A stretch of 64,000 bases of DNA from Planctomycetia bacterium (GCA_030537455.1 JAUNMR010000016.1:1-64000); one strand, 5' to 3'; positions 46,608 to 57,119 are shown, numbered from the stretch's first letter. Numbers and translations: made by a program. The notes: generated by a model from the sequence alone, not told the origin.

Positions 46608-47495
46608 ATGCGACGACCTGTTGCGCCTCTGGTCGTCGCTTATGCTCCACGACTACAGGCGCCGACTCCTAGCACAATGAAGCAACGCCATTCCTCCAAG
46701 CGCCCCTCACAGACCCTACCGTCTCCCGAGATCTCGCTACACGACTCGCACAATCGTGCAGAACTTGCCGACGCGCTGGTCGACGCCGCGCAAAACGCTA
46801 TGCAAGAAGAGCTCTTCGAAGACGCCTTCGATAAGTTCTCCAATGCTCTAAAGTTCCAAGAGGACAATGTTTCCGCCATGGTCGGTCTCGGTAAGATCTG
46901 GCTGGAATACGAGGAATATCATCAGGCGCTACAGATCGCCAATCGCGCGCTGGCAATCGACCAGGCCAACGCCGACGCGCATGAGTTGAAAGCGCACGCG
47001 TTACGACTGACCGAACGTTACCAGGACGCGTTAGCAGAATATGATCGCGCGCTACAGCTTAATCCGCGCGCCTTTATTGCGCTATACGGTCGCGCCATTG
47101 CACACGATATGCTCGACCAGGTCGACGCCGCGTTGCGCGATTTCCGCGAATGCCTCGCTATCAATCCCGACTTCGCGTTCGCATACTACGACCGCGGCGC
47201 GCTCTACGCTAACGAAGGACGCTGGCAAAAGGCCGTCGACGACTATGCGCGCGCGCTTAAACTCGACCCGCAATTCGTACACGGATATGTCGCAAGAGGC
47301 GCCGCTTTCCTGGAACTAGAACAAAAACACAAGGCCCTACAAGACTTTAACAGCGCGCTCGAACTCGATCCTAATAACGCCGAAGCCTTCTACTATCGCG
47401 CGATGACAAAGGAATCGCTAGGTGATCGCGTCGGCGCCGCAAAGGATCGCAAAACCGCTAAAAAACTAGGGTTCGACGAACAATTGGACGCTTAA
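46608..47495 (+). CDS. TPR-repeat protein
   Basis: 295 residues from the ATG at 46608, six bases after gyrB; an ATG at 46677 is also possible and neither has a good RBS. After a basic low-complexity start come about six consecutive tetratricopeptide repeats from residue 60 (EYHQALQIANRALAIDQANA; RYQDALAEYDRALQLNPRAF; RWQKAVDDYARALKLDPQFV; KHKALQDFNSALELDPNNAE). No signal peptide, so a cytoplasmic scaffold. Tight spacing suggests translation coupled to gyrB. Partner unknown. Confidence 0.83.
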   Translation: MRRPVAPLVVAYAPRLQAPTPSTMKQRHSSKRPSQTLPSPEISLHDSHNRAELADALVDAAQNAMQEELFEDAFDKFSNALKFQEDNVSAMVGLGKIWLEYEEYHQALQIANRALAIDQANADAHELKAHALRLTERYQDALAEYDRALQLNPRAFIALYGRAIAHDMLDQVDAALRDFRECLAINPDFAFAYYDRGALYANEGRWQKAVDDYARALKLDPQFVHGYVARGAAFLELEQKHKALQDFNSALELDPNNAEAFYYRAMTKESLGDRVGAAKDRKTAKKLGFDEQLDA

Positions 47496-47522
47496 TCGTC
47501 ACTGCGCCAGGAGCGTTGTCTT

Positions 47523-49973
47523 ATGAAAATCATGGCGCCCGCCGGGGATATGGAACGGTTCGACGCGGCTATTACCGCCGGAGCCGACGAGGTTTATATG
47601 GGCTACGTCGGTTACGGCGCGCGTCGGTTCGCGAAGAACTTCACGCTCGAGCAGTTCTGTGAAGCGCTACGTAAAGCTCACCGCGCCAATGTTTCGATCC
47701 ATCTGACTTTTAACACGCTCCTATCCGACGCAGAGCTCGACGCGTCCTTTCCCTTTCTAAATCAATTATACAACGAGGGTTTAGACGAGGTCATTGTTCA
47801 GGATTTCGGAGTCGCCGCATGGCTGCGCGCGAACTTTCCCGACCTGCCGCTGTGCGCCTCCACTCAAATGTCGATTACCTCCGCGCAAGAGCTTAACTTC
47901 CTGCAAAGCCTAGGATTTAAACGCGCGGTTCTCGCGCGCGAATTGACTTTTGAGGAGATTAAAGCGCTACGCGCCGCCACTTCCATGGAACTGGAAGTCT
48001 TTGCCTCTGGCGCCTTGTGTATCAGTTGCTCCGGAAAATGTTATTTGTCAAGCTTTATCGGCGGTCGTAGCGGCAATCGCGGCATGTGCGCGCAACCGTG
48101 CCGGCAGTTCTACAAAAGTCTTACCCCGCAAGGTCCCGCCGCGATTGAACAGGAAGAGTACGGCTACTTCCTTTCCCCAAAAGACCAACTCCTCTCGCGA
48201 CAAGAGATCAAGCGCTTCCTTGACGCACGCGTCGATTCCATTAAGCTCGAAGGACGTATGAAAGCGCCAGGATACGTTTACGCCGTGGTCCGATACTACC
48301 GCGATCTAATTGACTCGCTCGAGAATATCGACCCGTCGCAACGTCAGGCGCGTCTGTGCGACAACGACGAAGACGCTGCGGATCAAACGCAATTCGCTTG
48401 GCAAAATATCGCGCGCGAGCCGGTGGAAGAGCGCCGACGCGACCAGATCGCCGCGCTCTTTAACCGCGGGTATGACAAAGGTTATTTCTATCAAGAAGAC
48501 CCTAAGTTCATTAACGAGTTCTATGCGTCCAACTTCGGAGTGGAAGTCGGACGCGTTCAACGCGGCGCGGTTCGCTTGTCACAGCCGCTGTGCAACGGCG
48601 ACGGCGTCGTCTTTCTCGACCAGACCGCGCGCAAACTCTCTGGTTTTAACGTCAGCGGCGTCAATTGGATAGACCCGACAAACGCGCGCCGAACGCGTCG
48701 CGTCGACCATGCGCAACCGAACGATCTGGTTCAGTTCGACGAACCGATTCCACCCGGAGCGACTGTTCTCTACCGCACCTACGACCATCGACTGCAAAAG
48801 TTTATCGAACGACGTCTTAAACAAGCGCGACGTTACGAACCGCTGCGCGCGACTTTACGCGCTAAAGTCGGTCGTCCTCTGGAATTAACCCTTGTCGCCA
48901 ACGGTGTGCGCGTCAAGCAGACCAGCGATCAGAAGCTCGAACAGGCGCAAAAGAGTCGCGTGACGCGCGAAAGCCTGCAAGAATCCCTCAATCGCTTTGG
49001 ACAGACCGACTTCTACCTGGCGCGCGTCGACTTGGATTTCGATCCCGACGTCTTTGTGCCAAAGTCGCTACTGAACCAGTTGAGACAAATCGCCGTGGCG
49101 AAACTCGAGGAAAAAATCCTCGCCGGACGACGTCGTAAACCTTTGTACGACAATATCCAAGAGCCGAACTACCGCGCGGTTCAAGCCAGCGCACAACGCT
49201 CCCTCAACCCCTTCAGTGGCGACGCGACCCTCTACCTCGCGGCGACCGTACGTACGCCGGAGCAACTCCAGGTATGTCAAGATTTCGGCGTCAAGGTCGT
49301 CTACGCGCCGACCGAGCCGGTCTGGTTCGATCAACGCGCGCACGCCGCGCCGCTAAAAGCTCTCCAGCCTTTAGCGGGCTCTCTGGCAGAGGCGTTACTC
49401 TACCAAACCCAAGGTCGTGCCTACGCTTGCGATTGGACCTTTAACGTCGCAAACGCGCAGGCGACGCGCTTGCTCGCCGACTGTTTCTCCCTAGCGCACA
49501 CAATCTATTTATCGCCGGAAATCTCCGCCGACGCCATACGCGCGCTCATGGACAATCTCGGCGATTACCTCTGGCAGCGTAAGCTCACTCTCGCGCTGCC
49601 CGTGTACGGTCGTCTACCCGCTATGACCACGACAAAAACGCTCTTTCCTATAGATCGCGTTACCCTTGTCAATGCAGAAGATAAAAGACTCTATGTCGAA
49701 CCGCGACAAGCGCGATACAGCCAGCGACTCTATGCCCTCGGCGACGATAAAAACGACTCGTTCACCGGTAGCGCGCTCTACCTCCAAGAGCCGCTTAATC
49801 TTCTGCCGATTCTCCAGGAGATCTTAAAAAGCGGAATTGGGCAAGTGCGTCTGGATTTCACCACCGAAGACGCCGAGACTACGCGCGAACTCCTCATGGT
49901 CGCCGCCGGAAGAACAATCGCCCCTGGAATGAAGACCGTAGCGTTTGGATACAATGGCGGAGGAATCTTTTAG
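47523..49973 (+). CDS. U32 family protein (RlhA/TrhP-like RNA hydroxylase type)
   Basis: 816 residues with MKIMAPAGDMERFDAAITAG at the start, the U32 opening, and DEVYMGYVGYGARRFAKNF. Cysteines 166, 169, 173, 189 and 193 (CISCSGKC, MCAQPC) include the Fe-S ligand set of U32 proteins, and SIKLEGRMKAPGYVY is the family signature. The length and C-terminal DUF3656-like extension resemble E. coli RlhA, which makes 5-hydroxycytidine in 23S rRNA; related TrhP acts on tRNA. Historically annotated as peptidase U32. RBS AGGAG lies before the ATG. Third gene after gyrB on the same strand. Confidence 0.88.
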   Translation: MKIMAPAGDMERFDAAITAGADEVYMGYVGYGARRFAKNFTLEQFCEALRKAHRANVSIHLTFNTLLSDAELDASFPFLNQLYNEGLDEVIVQDFGVAAWLRANFPDLPLCASTQMSITSAQELNFLQSLGFKRAVLARELTFEEIKALRAATSMELEVFASGALCISCSGKCYLSSFIGGRSGNRGMCAQPCRQFYKSLTPQGPAAIEQEEYGYFLSPKDQLLSRQEIKRFLDARVDSIKLEGRMKAPGYVYAVVRYYRDLIDSLENIDPSQRQARLCDNDEDAADQTQFAWQNIAREPVEERRRDQIAALFNRGYDKGYFYQEDPKFINEFYASNFGVEVGRVQRGAVRLSQPLCNGDGVVFLDQTARKLSGFNVSGVNWIDPTNARRTRRVDHAQPNDLVQFDEPIPPGATVLYRTYDHRLQKFIERRLKQARRYEPLRATLRAKVGRPLELTLVANGVRVKQTSDQKLEQAQKSRVTRESLQESLNRFGQTDFYLARVDLDFDPDVFVPKSLLNQLRQIAVAKLEEKILAGRRRKPLYDNIQEPNYRAVQASAQRSLNPFSGDATLYLAATVRTPEQLQVCQDFGVKVVYAPTEPVWFDQRAHAAPLKALQPLAGSLAEALLYQTQGRAYACDWTFNVANAQATRLLADCFSLAHTIYLSPEISADAIRALMDNLGDYLWQRKLTLALPVYGRLPAMTTTKTLFPIDRVTLVNAEDKRLYVEPRQARYSQRLYALGDDKNDSFTGSALYLQEPLNLLPILQEILKSGIGQVRLDFTTEDAETTRELLMVAAGRTIAPGMKTVAFGYNGGGIF

Positions 49974-50052
49974 CACAAAACGACCGGTCTAACCGCTCTG
50001 ATGATAAAATTGAACCAGCGCGTCTAATCCTTCAATTCACAAGGAGAGACCT

Positions 50053-53000
50053 ATGGCGACCAGTCCGACCTTTGAATACCTAGCGTTTTTGAGCTACAGT
50101 CGCACTAACGCCCGAGAAGCCTACGCCTTACGTTCGAAACTACACCGCTTTCGTATCCCTGTGTCGCTGATCGATCCGGTCAACCTGCCTCCGCACAACA
50201 CAAAATACGTCAGAAGTATCGCGATTGACAAAGAGGTTTTTCAGCCCGACGATAATTTCTATCGTCAGATCGAAAGAGTTATCGACGCCTCGCGTTTCTT
50301 GATCGTATTATGCTCCAAAGAAGCGGCAAAATCAGCGGTTATTGAATATGAGGTCGACTATTTCCTCAAGACGCGCGGCGCCAAGGCAAGTCGTTTTATT
50401 ATACCGGTTATTCTCAATGGCTCCCCCGACGCAAGCGCCCCCGAGGACGAATGCTTGCCCAGACCGTTGAGAAAGGATCCGTGGCTAAAATACTGTCAGG
50501 ACAATGATATTCCCGACCCGAAACCGATCGGACTGTGGAATCTACCGAACCTCGCCGCCAGTCCGGGAGAATCCATCCGTCACACGTGGGACTGCGCCGT
50601 GGTTCTTACTACGTCCTATCTCCTACGCGTAAATCGTGACAAACTCTACGACGAATTCCAGCAGTTACAACGCCAAGTCGCTCGTCGTCGCGCCTTAGTC
50701 GCATCCTTTCTGGCGATGATCTTCTTGGCGTTGAGCGTGTGGGCGCTCGTTAATTGGAACCGCGCCTACCGCCTACGCTTGAGCGAGCAGACACAGCGTC
50801 GCGTCGCGATGCAAACGCTGGCGGAGTCGGACTTTCAGGAGAGCGCGCGACTACTTGAGCAGGAACACGACACGCCCGGCGCCTTAATACGTATGACCGG
50901 CGCCTTGACCGACAATCTGTGTCCTTGCGCCGCTAATCGCCTCTATAACCTCATGTTACAGCGCTCCTGGCTCGTACCCTGCCCCAGCGAAGAGAATGAT
51001 ACGACATATCTCAATACACACGTAAACGCACGTAACACGTGTGATTTCCGTTTCTTTGAGCTAACCAAACTTGAAAAGACCAATGATCGTGACGCCGAAC
51101 AATGGCGCGCCATGGAATCACGTTCAGAGCTTAATAACGACGCGATTCACAATCTTACCGATAATACTGATCCCATAACTCTTGAATTATCATGTATTTC
51201 CAAACCCAACGTCTGCTTTGCGCCAAATGCGAATTATTACTATGCGCTCTATGAACGCGAGCATTCTGATTATTACCTCGACGTCTATAATGCTCAGACA
51301 CGAGAGCTTGTGGCGTCGCGAAACTTCGCCACGCAAGCGCCGCAGGAACTACGCTTTAGTCCTGACGGAACCTATCTTGTCGTCGAACTTTACGCTAATC
51401 GCTTAGGTCAACAGAACAGCGTGTGCGTTCTTTCTCCATTGTCGCTACAAACGCTACTGGAAATCCCAATACAAACAACGATCGATGTTGTCATTGCCTT
51501 CAGTAGCGATTCAAGACGCATGGCAATTCTACAAGCGCGCAGTCGTCTATCGGTCTTTGACCTTGAACAGGCGCAACGTGCCGCGGAACCCTGTGTGATG
51601 GAATCCTTCGACTTCTATAAGGTCGCGTTCTCACAAGACAATCGCGCCGTGATTGTCGGAAATAACGAAACGTCAAAACGTTACGTTCTGCAGAAGTCGA
51701 CGCTCGTCTCGCACGCGAGCGCCAGTGATCGCGCGCTACACGCCGTCGCGCTCGTACCCAGCGCGTCCATTTTGCTTTGCCTATGCGTTAATCAAGATAA
51801 CAACTTAGAAATATGCAGTTACGATCTGCAAACGCGTCGATTCGGCGCACGGCGTCCACTCCTGGCGTCGTTACAGAGTCAGCGCCTCCCCTGTAACGCT
51901 ACGTCCAAGCAACAAATCCTTGCCTTGCCACAGTCTCAACGCATGATCGTTAAGGTAAAACTTGACCAAAAAACCTATGCCGCGCTGTATCGCACCTCGA
52001 GCGCAACTCTCGACCGTTGCGACGCTTGGGAACTAGAACGCCTCATTCCCTGGGATGAAAATTGCTCACTAGCGTCAGCGTCCCCCCAAGAGTCGATACT
52101 CTTCTTCTACAAACCCAAACTCCAGATTTACGACCTAAACGCCAAGAGTTTTAACGTAAGTATCGAATACAATGGCGCTTGCACCGACGTTGCGATCAGC
52201 GCGGACGAAAACCTTTTGGCGATAACAGGTTCGATCGGGACGCAAATATGGCGCAAATCCCATGGTGAATGGGAACGTCTCAACATCGGTCAAGATTTTG
52301 ATTTATATCGCGCATTGGCGCAACCCGGCGTCTTCGTACGATTCTCTTCACGAAACAAACTTGCCGTGACGAACTCGAAAAGTACGATACTGCTCGATCC
52401 CTCTACTGGCGACATGAAAATCTTACCAGTTGCAAAATCGATCGCGTTGGCGTCGGCGCCTGCCTTCTCTGAAGACAGTAACCTCTTCGCGTATTGTCCT
52501 AGCGCTAACGCCGTTCAAGTTATCGACGTCGACTCCGGTCTGCCCGTTACCGCGCCACTGACGCATCTTTATGACGTGCGTCAGCTACGACTGTGCAATC
52601 AACAGGGTCGCGCTACGCTCGCGACTTCTTCTGGACAAGGCTCCGTAAACGCACAAGACGCAGCGCGTTCCGTTTGTCAGATCAATGTCTGGGACGTTCA
52701 GACGCAGCGCCGTGTTTGTGACGCTTTGCCGGTACACGAGTATGAAATCTTCTTTGAAACGCACAATAACCTCGTCTGTTCAACAACTTCAAACGCCGTA
52801 ATCGCTATGCCGATCCTAGGCGCTCCGCAGCCCGACTCAGATGAGGAAATACAAACGTTAACTCGCGTAATGTCGGCTTTTTGTCAAAAGTACGGCGGTG
52901 GAGCGCTCAACCAATGGCGCGCGCCGCAGTACGTCGCAGAACCCGGCGCCGAACTTGACGCCGTTTTTGCGTCGCTAACGCCTCAAGAGCTTAGCTCGCC

Positions 53001-53502
53001 GGCGCTTAACACATGGCGTCAGCTCGATCTGTGGCTGAACGCTCCGATACAAAAGCGAACTGTCTTGCCCGAGTCGAAAGAATCGCTTCAAGAGTTCCTT
53101 CGCCATAACAAGGACACGCGCAATCCATTGGAGTTTAATAACTTACGACTCATGTGCGACCCGAACGACCCGGAAGCGTACAGCGCTTGGGCGCTACTAC
53201 GCTTTGAAAAAATCGCGCTGGATGAATTTCTGGCACAGCGTGGCGTCGTTAAATCTTTCAACGAGGAACAATTGAGCCTCGCCAAACAATTTGTAAGCCA
53301 ACTCCTTACTGCGCCCTATGACCTGTATCAAGAGCTGCCAAGCGCTGTGTATTTTGCTCAGTATCACGCCAATGAATTACAGCGTCGGTTCCCAGATAAC
53401 CAAACGGTAAGTAAAGCGTGCCATAAACTTAGAGAATATGCCGTCGCAACGTCTAACGACGTTGACGAGGAAGAACTGAGTAGATTAATAGACGAGTTAT
53501 AA
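50053..53502 (+). CDS. TIR domain-transmembrane-beta-propeller protein
   Basis: 1149 residues. The N-terminal TIR domain (about 5-135) has the start strand LAFLSYSRTN, the SRFLIVLCSKEAAKSAVIEY segment with Glu100 at the position of the NADase glutamate (the usual Trp is Val), and FIIPVILNG. A helical linker leads to one membrane helix (about 217-235, ASFLAMIFLALSVWALV). The rest is a WD40-like beta-propeller (about 340-900: APQELRFSPDGTYLVVELYA; DVAISADENLLAITG) and a helical end. TIR domains either scaffold signalling or cleave NAD; a membrane-anchored TIR with a sensor-like propeller suggests a receptor. RBS AAGGAGAG. The exported PDZ-ended protein follows 46 bases later. Confidence 0.78.
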   Translation: MATSPTFEYLAFLSYSRTNAREAYALRSKLHRFRIPVSLIDPVNLPPHNTKYVRSIAIDKEVFQPDDNFYRQIERVIDASRFLIVLCSKEAAKSAVIEYEVDYFLKTRGAKASRFIIPVILNGSPDASAPEDECLPRPLRKDPWLKYCQDNDIPDPKPIGLWNLPNLAASPGESIRHTWDCAVVLTTSYLLRVNRDKLYDEFQQLQRQVARRRALVASFLAMIFLALSVWALVNWNRAYRLRLSEQTQRRVAMQTLAESDFQESARLLEQEHDTPGALIRMTGALTDNLCPCAANRLYNLMLQRSWLVPCPSEENDTTYLNTHVNARNTCDFRFFELTKLEKTNDRDAEQWRAMESRSELNNDAIHNLTDNTDPITLELSCISKPNVCFAPNANYYYALYEREHSDYYLDVYNAQTRELVASRNFATQAPQELRFSPDGTYLVVELYANRLGQQNSVCVLSPLSLQTLLEIPIQTTIDVVIAFSSDSRRMAILQARSRLSVFDLEQAQRAAEPCVMESFDFYKVAFSQDNRAVIVGNNETSKRYVLQKSTLVSHASASDRALHAVALVPSASILLCLCVNQDNNLEICSYDLQTRRFGARRPLLASLQSQRLPCNATSKQQILALPQSQRMIVKVKLDQKTYAALYRTSSATLDRCDAWELERLIPWDENCSLASASPQESILFFYKPKLQIYDLNAKSFNVSIEYNGACTDVAISADENLLAITGSIGTQIWRKSHGEWERLNIGQDFDLYRALAQPGVFVRFSSRNKLAVTNSKSTILLDPSTGDMKILPVAKSIALASAPAFSEDSNLFAYCPSANAVQVIDVDSGLPVTAPLTHLYDVRQLRLCNQQGRATLATSSGQGSVNAQDAARSVCQINVWDVQTQRRVCDALPVHEYEIFFETHNNLVCSTTSNAVIAMPILGAPQPDSDEEIQTLTRVMSAFCQKYGGGALNQWRAPQYVAEPGAELDAVFASLTPQELSSPALNTWRQLDLWLNAPIQKRTVLPESKESLQEFLRHNKDTRNPLEFNNLRLMCDPNDPEAYSAWALLRFEKIALDEFLAQRGVVKSFNEEQLSLAKQFVSQLLTAPYDLYQELPSAVYFAQYHANELQRRFPDNQTVSKACHKLREYAVATSNDVDEEELSRLIDEL

Positions 53503-53548
53503 ATAGTATCTTAAAGCTCAAATTAAACAGTACGAGGAGATAAACGTC

Positions 53549-54901
53549 ATGTCAAATCTGTTTCATCGTGACAAACTCTCACGCAACTTTATGTTGCAAC
53601 GTCGCTTACTCTCCGTATTTTTAGTCGCGCTAGCGCTTGTGACCTCGACGCTCTCGCGCGTCATGGCGCAAGAGAAGCTCACAGATCAAGAGATCTACGA
53701 CCGAATCGCCAAGGTCTTGCCGGATCTGGAAAAGTCTAATTCGCTCGACAATCGTGAAAAAGGGTACTTAAAGGCGTACGCATACGTCAATCAAGCGGAG
53801 CGTCCCGACGTCATTCAACTTCTACGTATCGCCAACGGCGTAGTCGAGGTTTACGGCGAGCGTCAGAATATCGAAGGAATCGAGAACGCGGTTCGCAATC
53901 TCGCCGATAAGATTGACGTAAGTAACGTCGACGACGTGACTTCGAGTCGTCTCTTGGATCTATTTATCCCTACGGCGCTTTTGACCGATCGGCTTCAAGC
54001 GTTACACCGCTATGACCTCGTCGAGCCTTATCTTACGAAACTAAACGAACACTTAGATAAGCGTTTCTTCGAAGATTTACCTTTCGAACAGACGTCGACT
54101 CCTGCTACATTCCTGGGGATGCAAGGACTTAACGAGCTTTACAGTCAGAAACCGGAAGAGTCGCTAGCTACTTTTGAGATCGCTCAAGCCTCCTTAGAGA
54201 AGTATTATCGTTATGCCATCGCTAACTCGCCAGAATGGAAGGAGATAACAGCACAATGGCAAGATCAACTTGACGGATTAAAAGACAAACTCGAAAAAGC
54301 CAAAGAGAAACTCTCGCCAGAAGAAATTCAAGCAATACTTGAAAAGTACGAAGAAGACGATGTGTTAGTCGAAGTTGCCGACTACGAAGAACACATGCTC
54401 CAGAGCGCTATTCTTTGTCAATTTGGCTTTCTGACCCTCATGGCGCGCTGTGAGCGCGACAAGGTCGAACCCGATTTCGACGAAGTCGCTGATCTCGCGG
54501 AGGTCGTCATCGGCGAGAATTTACCTATGTTCTTCCAAGCTTATAATACAATGGAGAATATCGCCAGCGACCGCGGTGACCTCGGCGTTCTTCAATCGCT
54601 CGCAGACGTCTTTGAAGCGGTTCCACTGATCAAAGACAGTCGTGGACTACGTATTAAGAAGCTCTCCGCGCAGACCGCCGAGGCGTTGCCGGAACTATCG
54701 GTGGGCGACCGTATCGTCGCGTTGAACTCCTGGCGTCAATTTGACTCCAACGTGCTCAATAACTTCGCCTGGGCCAAACGCGCGGTCGGCTCCCATGAAA
54801 AGTTTACGCTACAAGTACGCTCGAAAAAGGACGGACAGATTCGCGAATATCAGATCGACCCGTTCCAATTGAACCTTACGCTGGAACCGTATGGTTTTTA
54901 A
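53549..54901 (+). CDS. Exported helical protein with C-terminal PDZ-like domain
   Basis: 450 residues. A signal peptide (about 1-41, ending VMAQ) follows the RBS AGGAG. The long middle (45-370) is alpha-helical and TPR-like, with a coiled-coil segment around LDGLKDKLEKAKEKLSPEEI. The last 80 residues (LSVGDRIVALNSWRQFD, SKKDGQIREYQIDPFQL) look like a PDZ fold, which binds C-terminal peptides. It follows the TIR protein by 46 bases on the same strand, so the two probably form an operon; if the propeller is outside the membrane, this protein could be its soluble partner. Function unknown. Confidence 0.75.
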   Translation: MSNLFHRDKLSRNFMLQRRLLSVFLVALALVTSTLSRVMAQEKLTDQEIYDRIAKVLPDLEKSNSLDNREKGYLKAYAYVNQAERPDVIQLLRIANGVVEVYGERQNIEGIENAVRNLADKIDVSNVDDVTSSRLLDLFIPTALLTDRLQALHRYDLVEPYLTKLNEHLDKRFFEDLPFEQTSTPATFLGMQGLNELYSQKPEESLATFEIAQASLEKYYRYAIANSPEWKEITAQWQDQLDGLKDKLEKAKEKLSPEEIQAILEKYEEDDVLVEVADYEEHMLQSAILCQFGFLTLMARCERDKVEPDFDEVADLAEVVIGENLPMFFQAYNTMENIASDRGDLGVLQSLADVFEAVPLIKDSRGLRIKKLSAQTAEALPELSVGDRIVALNSWRQFDSNVLNNFAWAKRAVGSHEKFTLQVRSKKDGQIREYQIDPFQLNLTLEPYGF

Positions 54902-54962
54902 CGACTCTCACAAGTTGATTAATCATAGCGCTTAGTAAGCAACCGGCGCTCCTATAATATAA

Positions 54963-55013
54963 GCGCGTCTTCTATGACTTCCGAAGTTTGTGGTAAGTCC
55001 TTAGAAGACGCGC
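54963..55013. terminator. Bidirectional terminator between convergent units
   Basis: Perfect 12-bp outer arms GCGCGTCTTCTA and TAGAAGACGCGC, with an inner GACTT/AAGTC stem in the loop. It lies between the PDZ-ended protein gene and the convergent glycosidase-like gene. Confidence 0.75.
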
Positions 55014-55070
55014 CTTTCTAAACTCATGGGTTAGGACGTCGTGTGAACCAACGTCACACAGTACGTGGAA

Positions 55071-57119
55071 CTATTTTGACAGGGCGTCGACAGTCACGCG
55101 CACTGTGTCGCCGTCGTTAAATACGTACGTATAGGCAACTCCGCCGCGTTGTGTCACGGTCACGGCGAGTCGGTTGAGCGCCAAGCGTGTAACGGTCAGA
55201 TCAAAATCGGAACCAAAGGCGCGAATACTCTTTAACGCCATCGTATTCCACTCTTTTGGCAGTCTCGGGGTAATATCGAAGCTATGGAAGCCGGTCGGGC
55301 GTATGCCAAAGAGTCCTTCGGTGTAGACGCGGCAATATAGCCCGCTTTCGGCGGACAGATGACGTTGCGAACCTTCCGGCCACGCCTCGATCGGATAAGG
55401 CACGTGACCGCCAAGGAGGCGTTCTTTGGAGTAATGACGTAAATAGTTTAGACCTTGCTCCGTCGCGCCAACCGCAATCACGCCACGAAGCGTGTAGAGC
55501 GTAGAACGATCCCAGAAGGTCTCGCTACCCTCTTGCGTAAGCAAACCGTTCTTTGTCCATAACTTATCGCTAAAGAGCGCGTCGATGGTATTCGCGGCGC
55601 GACGTTTAATCCCAACGACAAGAGGCATACAGATCCAAGAGCGAAGTTTGTCGCAACCCTCGTAATATTGGTAAGTGTCATATTGATCGACAGTTGCGCC
55701 GAAATAATTCTCGATGGCGTCCTCGAGCGCCGTGGCGCGCGCGCGATAATCGGCGGCGACCTGCTCGGAGAGTTCGAGTTCCTCCGCAAGATAGGCGGCG
55801 CTCAGTAACGCGTCATAGTAAAGGCATGAGGTACAAAGATTAGCATTACCGGCGGGGAAGCGTCGTTCCAGTTCGTCGCAGTCGGACTCCACAACGCCCT
55901 GGGCATTGAGTTTACGCTGGCAGTATTCCAAACACCAGGCGATCAGCGTCCACAGTTCGCGCGCCTGTTCGACGTCGGCGCGCTCAAGCGCGTAACGCGA
56001 GGCGCCATAAGCGATCATGGCCGCGTCGCCGCGGTCGCCCGCGCCATTCCAAATATCAATTCCTTCCGCGATAATCGAGGAGGGAATCGGCTTGTATTCA
56101 TCGTTCATAAAGCGCGCAAAATGAAGGAATGAGTTATACGCGCTATCGACGCCATTAGCATAACCGAGGAAGGGAAAGAACGGGTTGACGTATTCCGCCT
56201 GGTCATTAGCCCAAATCGCGGCGTAGTAAGATTCCCCGCCCGGTCCGTGCATGAGACCGCCAGCGGTGCGATAGATACTCTCGCTGGCACGTATCTTTGC
56301 GAAAGCAAACGCACGATTGAGAATCGGCTCCGGCGTCTCTAAGACGAGCGCGTTCCACACGTTAGCGATAAATTGCGCGCGAGCGGCTTCTTCCAGTTCG
56401 CAATTCGGCTCGATTTCAGATTCCTCTTTCCCAACGCTAAAGCCTTGGATTGTATAGTCGCATGTGAGCGACTGATTCGGTTCTAGGCGAAATTCGCCGC
56501 TGTTAGCGAGTTTTTCAACAAGAGTGTAACTCCCGTTGACGCCTTTAGTTGCGTCGGTCTCAGTGACCTTGCGGTATTCCGGAACCTGTAGGGTTATCGG
56601 TTCTTCCGACAGGTTCTGATAGCTAATGCGTTCGCAGATAAAAGGACCGGTCGTGGAGGGAAAGAGGCGTTGAGTTCTTTCCACCGTAACGTTTTCCGGC
56701 AGATTGAAGCGCGAGCGAACGGTCAAAAAGCCGTCGAGAGTGATCGACTCGGTCACTCCCCCGACGAGCGACACGCCATTGACAGTAGCCTTACCGGCGA
56801 CGTCTTCGTTGAAGCGCACAGTCAAACTTGCGTGAGTATTATTGGGGATCGTGCGCAACAAGGGCCACACGACCGAGCGGCTCGCCTGGAAAGAACCCTG
56901 GTCCGTGACCTGATAGCGCAAAACAGTGGAGACCTGCTCGCCGCTCGCCTCTATGTGGTCGGAATACGCCGGTTGAGCATTATCGATGAAATCGTCAAGG
57001 GTAATACCGCCTTGGTCGTTAATATGCCAACGCGAATTAGCCGCGTCCTCTTGGGCAGACGCGCACAGCGCGAGCGCAAGGTTCAGCGCGACAAGACAGG
57101 TTAATTTCAGTAATTTCAT
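55071..57119 (-). CDS. Exported six-hairpin glycosidase-like protein
   Basis: 682 residues with a signal peptide (about 1-22, ending CASAQ). The N-terminal third is a beta-sandwich; from about 245 to 600 a helical barrel carries aromatic- and acid-rich segments usual in (alpha/alpha)6 glycosidases (GGESYYAAIWANDQAEYVNP; DIWNGAGDRGDAAMIAYGAS; ETFWDRSTLYTLRGVIA). The C-terminus is a short beta domain. Family resemblance is to GH63/GH78/GH95-like clan members, with no single family certain; candidate acids are the Asp/Glu in ANDQAEY and in GDRGD. It follows the fab cluster but a strong terminator separates them. Confidence 0.7.
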   Translation of the reverse strand: MKLLKLTCLVALNLALALCASAQEDAANSRWHINDQGGITLDDFIDNAQPAYSDHIEASGEQVSTVLRYQVTDQGSFQASRSVVWPLLRTIPNNTHASLTVRFNEDVAGKATVNGVSLVGGVTESITLDGFLTVRSRFNLPENVTVERTQRLFPSTTGPFICERISYQNLSEEPITLQVPEYRKVTETDATKGVNGSYTLVEKLANSGEFRLEPNQSLTCDYTIQGFSVGKEESEIEPNCELEEAARAQFIANVWNALVLETPEPILNRAFAFAKIRASESIYRTAGGLMHGPGGESYYAAIWANDQAEYVNPFFPFLGYANGVDSAYNSFLHFARFMNDEYKPIPSSIIAEGIDIWNGAGDRGDAAMIAYGASRYALERADVEQARELWTLIAWCLEYCQRKLNAQGVVESDCDELERRFPAGNANLCTSCLYYDALLSAAYLAEELELSEQVAADYRARATALEDAIENYFGATVDQYDTYQYYEGCDKLRSWICMPLVVGIKRRAANTIDALFSDKLWTKNGLLTQEGSETFWDRSTLYTLRGVIAVGATEQGLNYLRHYSKERLLGGHVPYPIEAWPEGSQRHLSAESGLYCRVYTEGLFGIRPTGFHSFDITPRLPKEWNTMALKSIRAFGSDFDLTVTRLALNRLAVTVTQRGGVAYTYVFNDGDTVRVTVDALSK

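Noticed and set aside
50053..53502. TIR gene as part of a known Thoeris or CBASS system
   Set aside because: No ThsA, cyclase or other companion effector is adjacent; the only coupled gene encodes an exported PDZ-ended protein.
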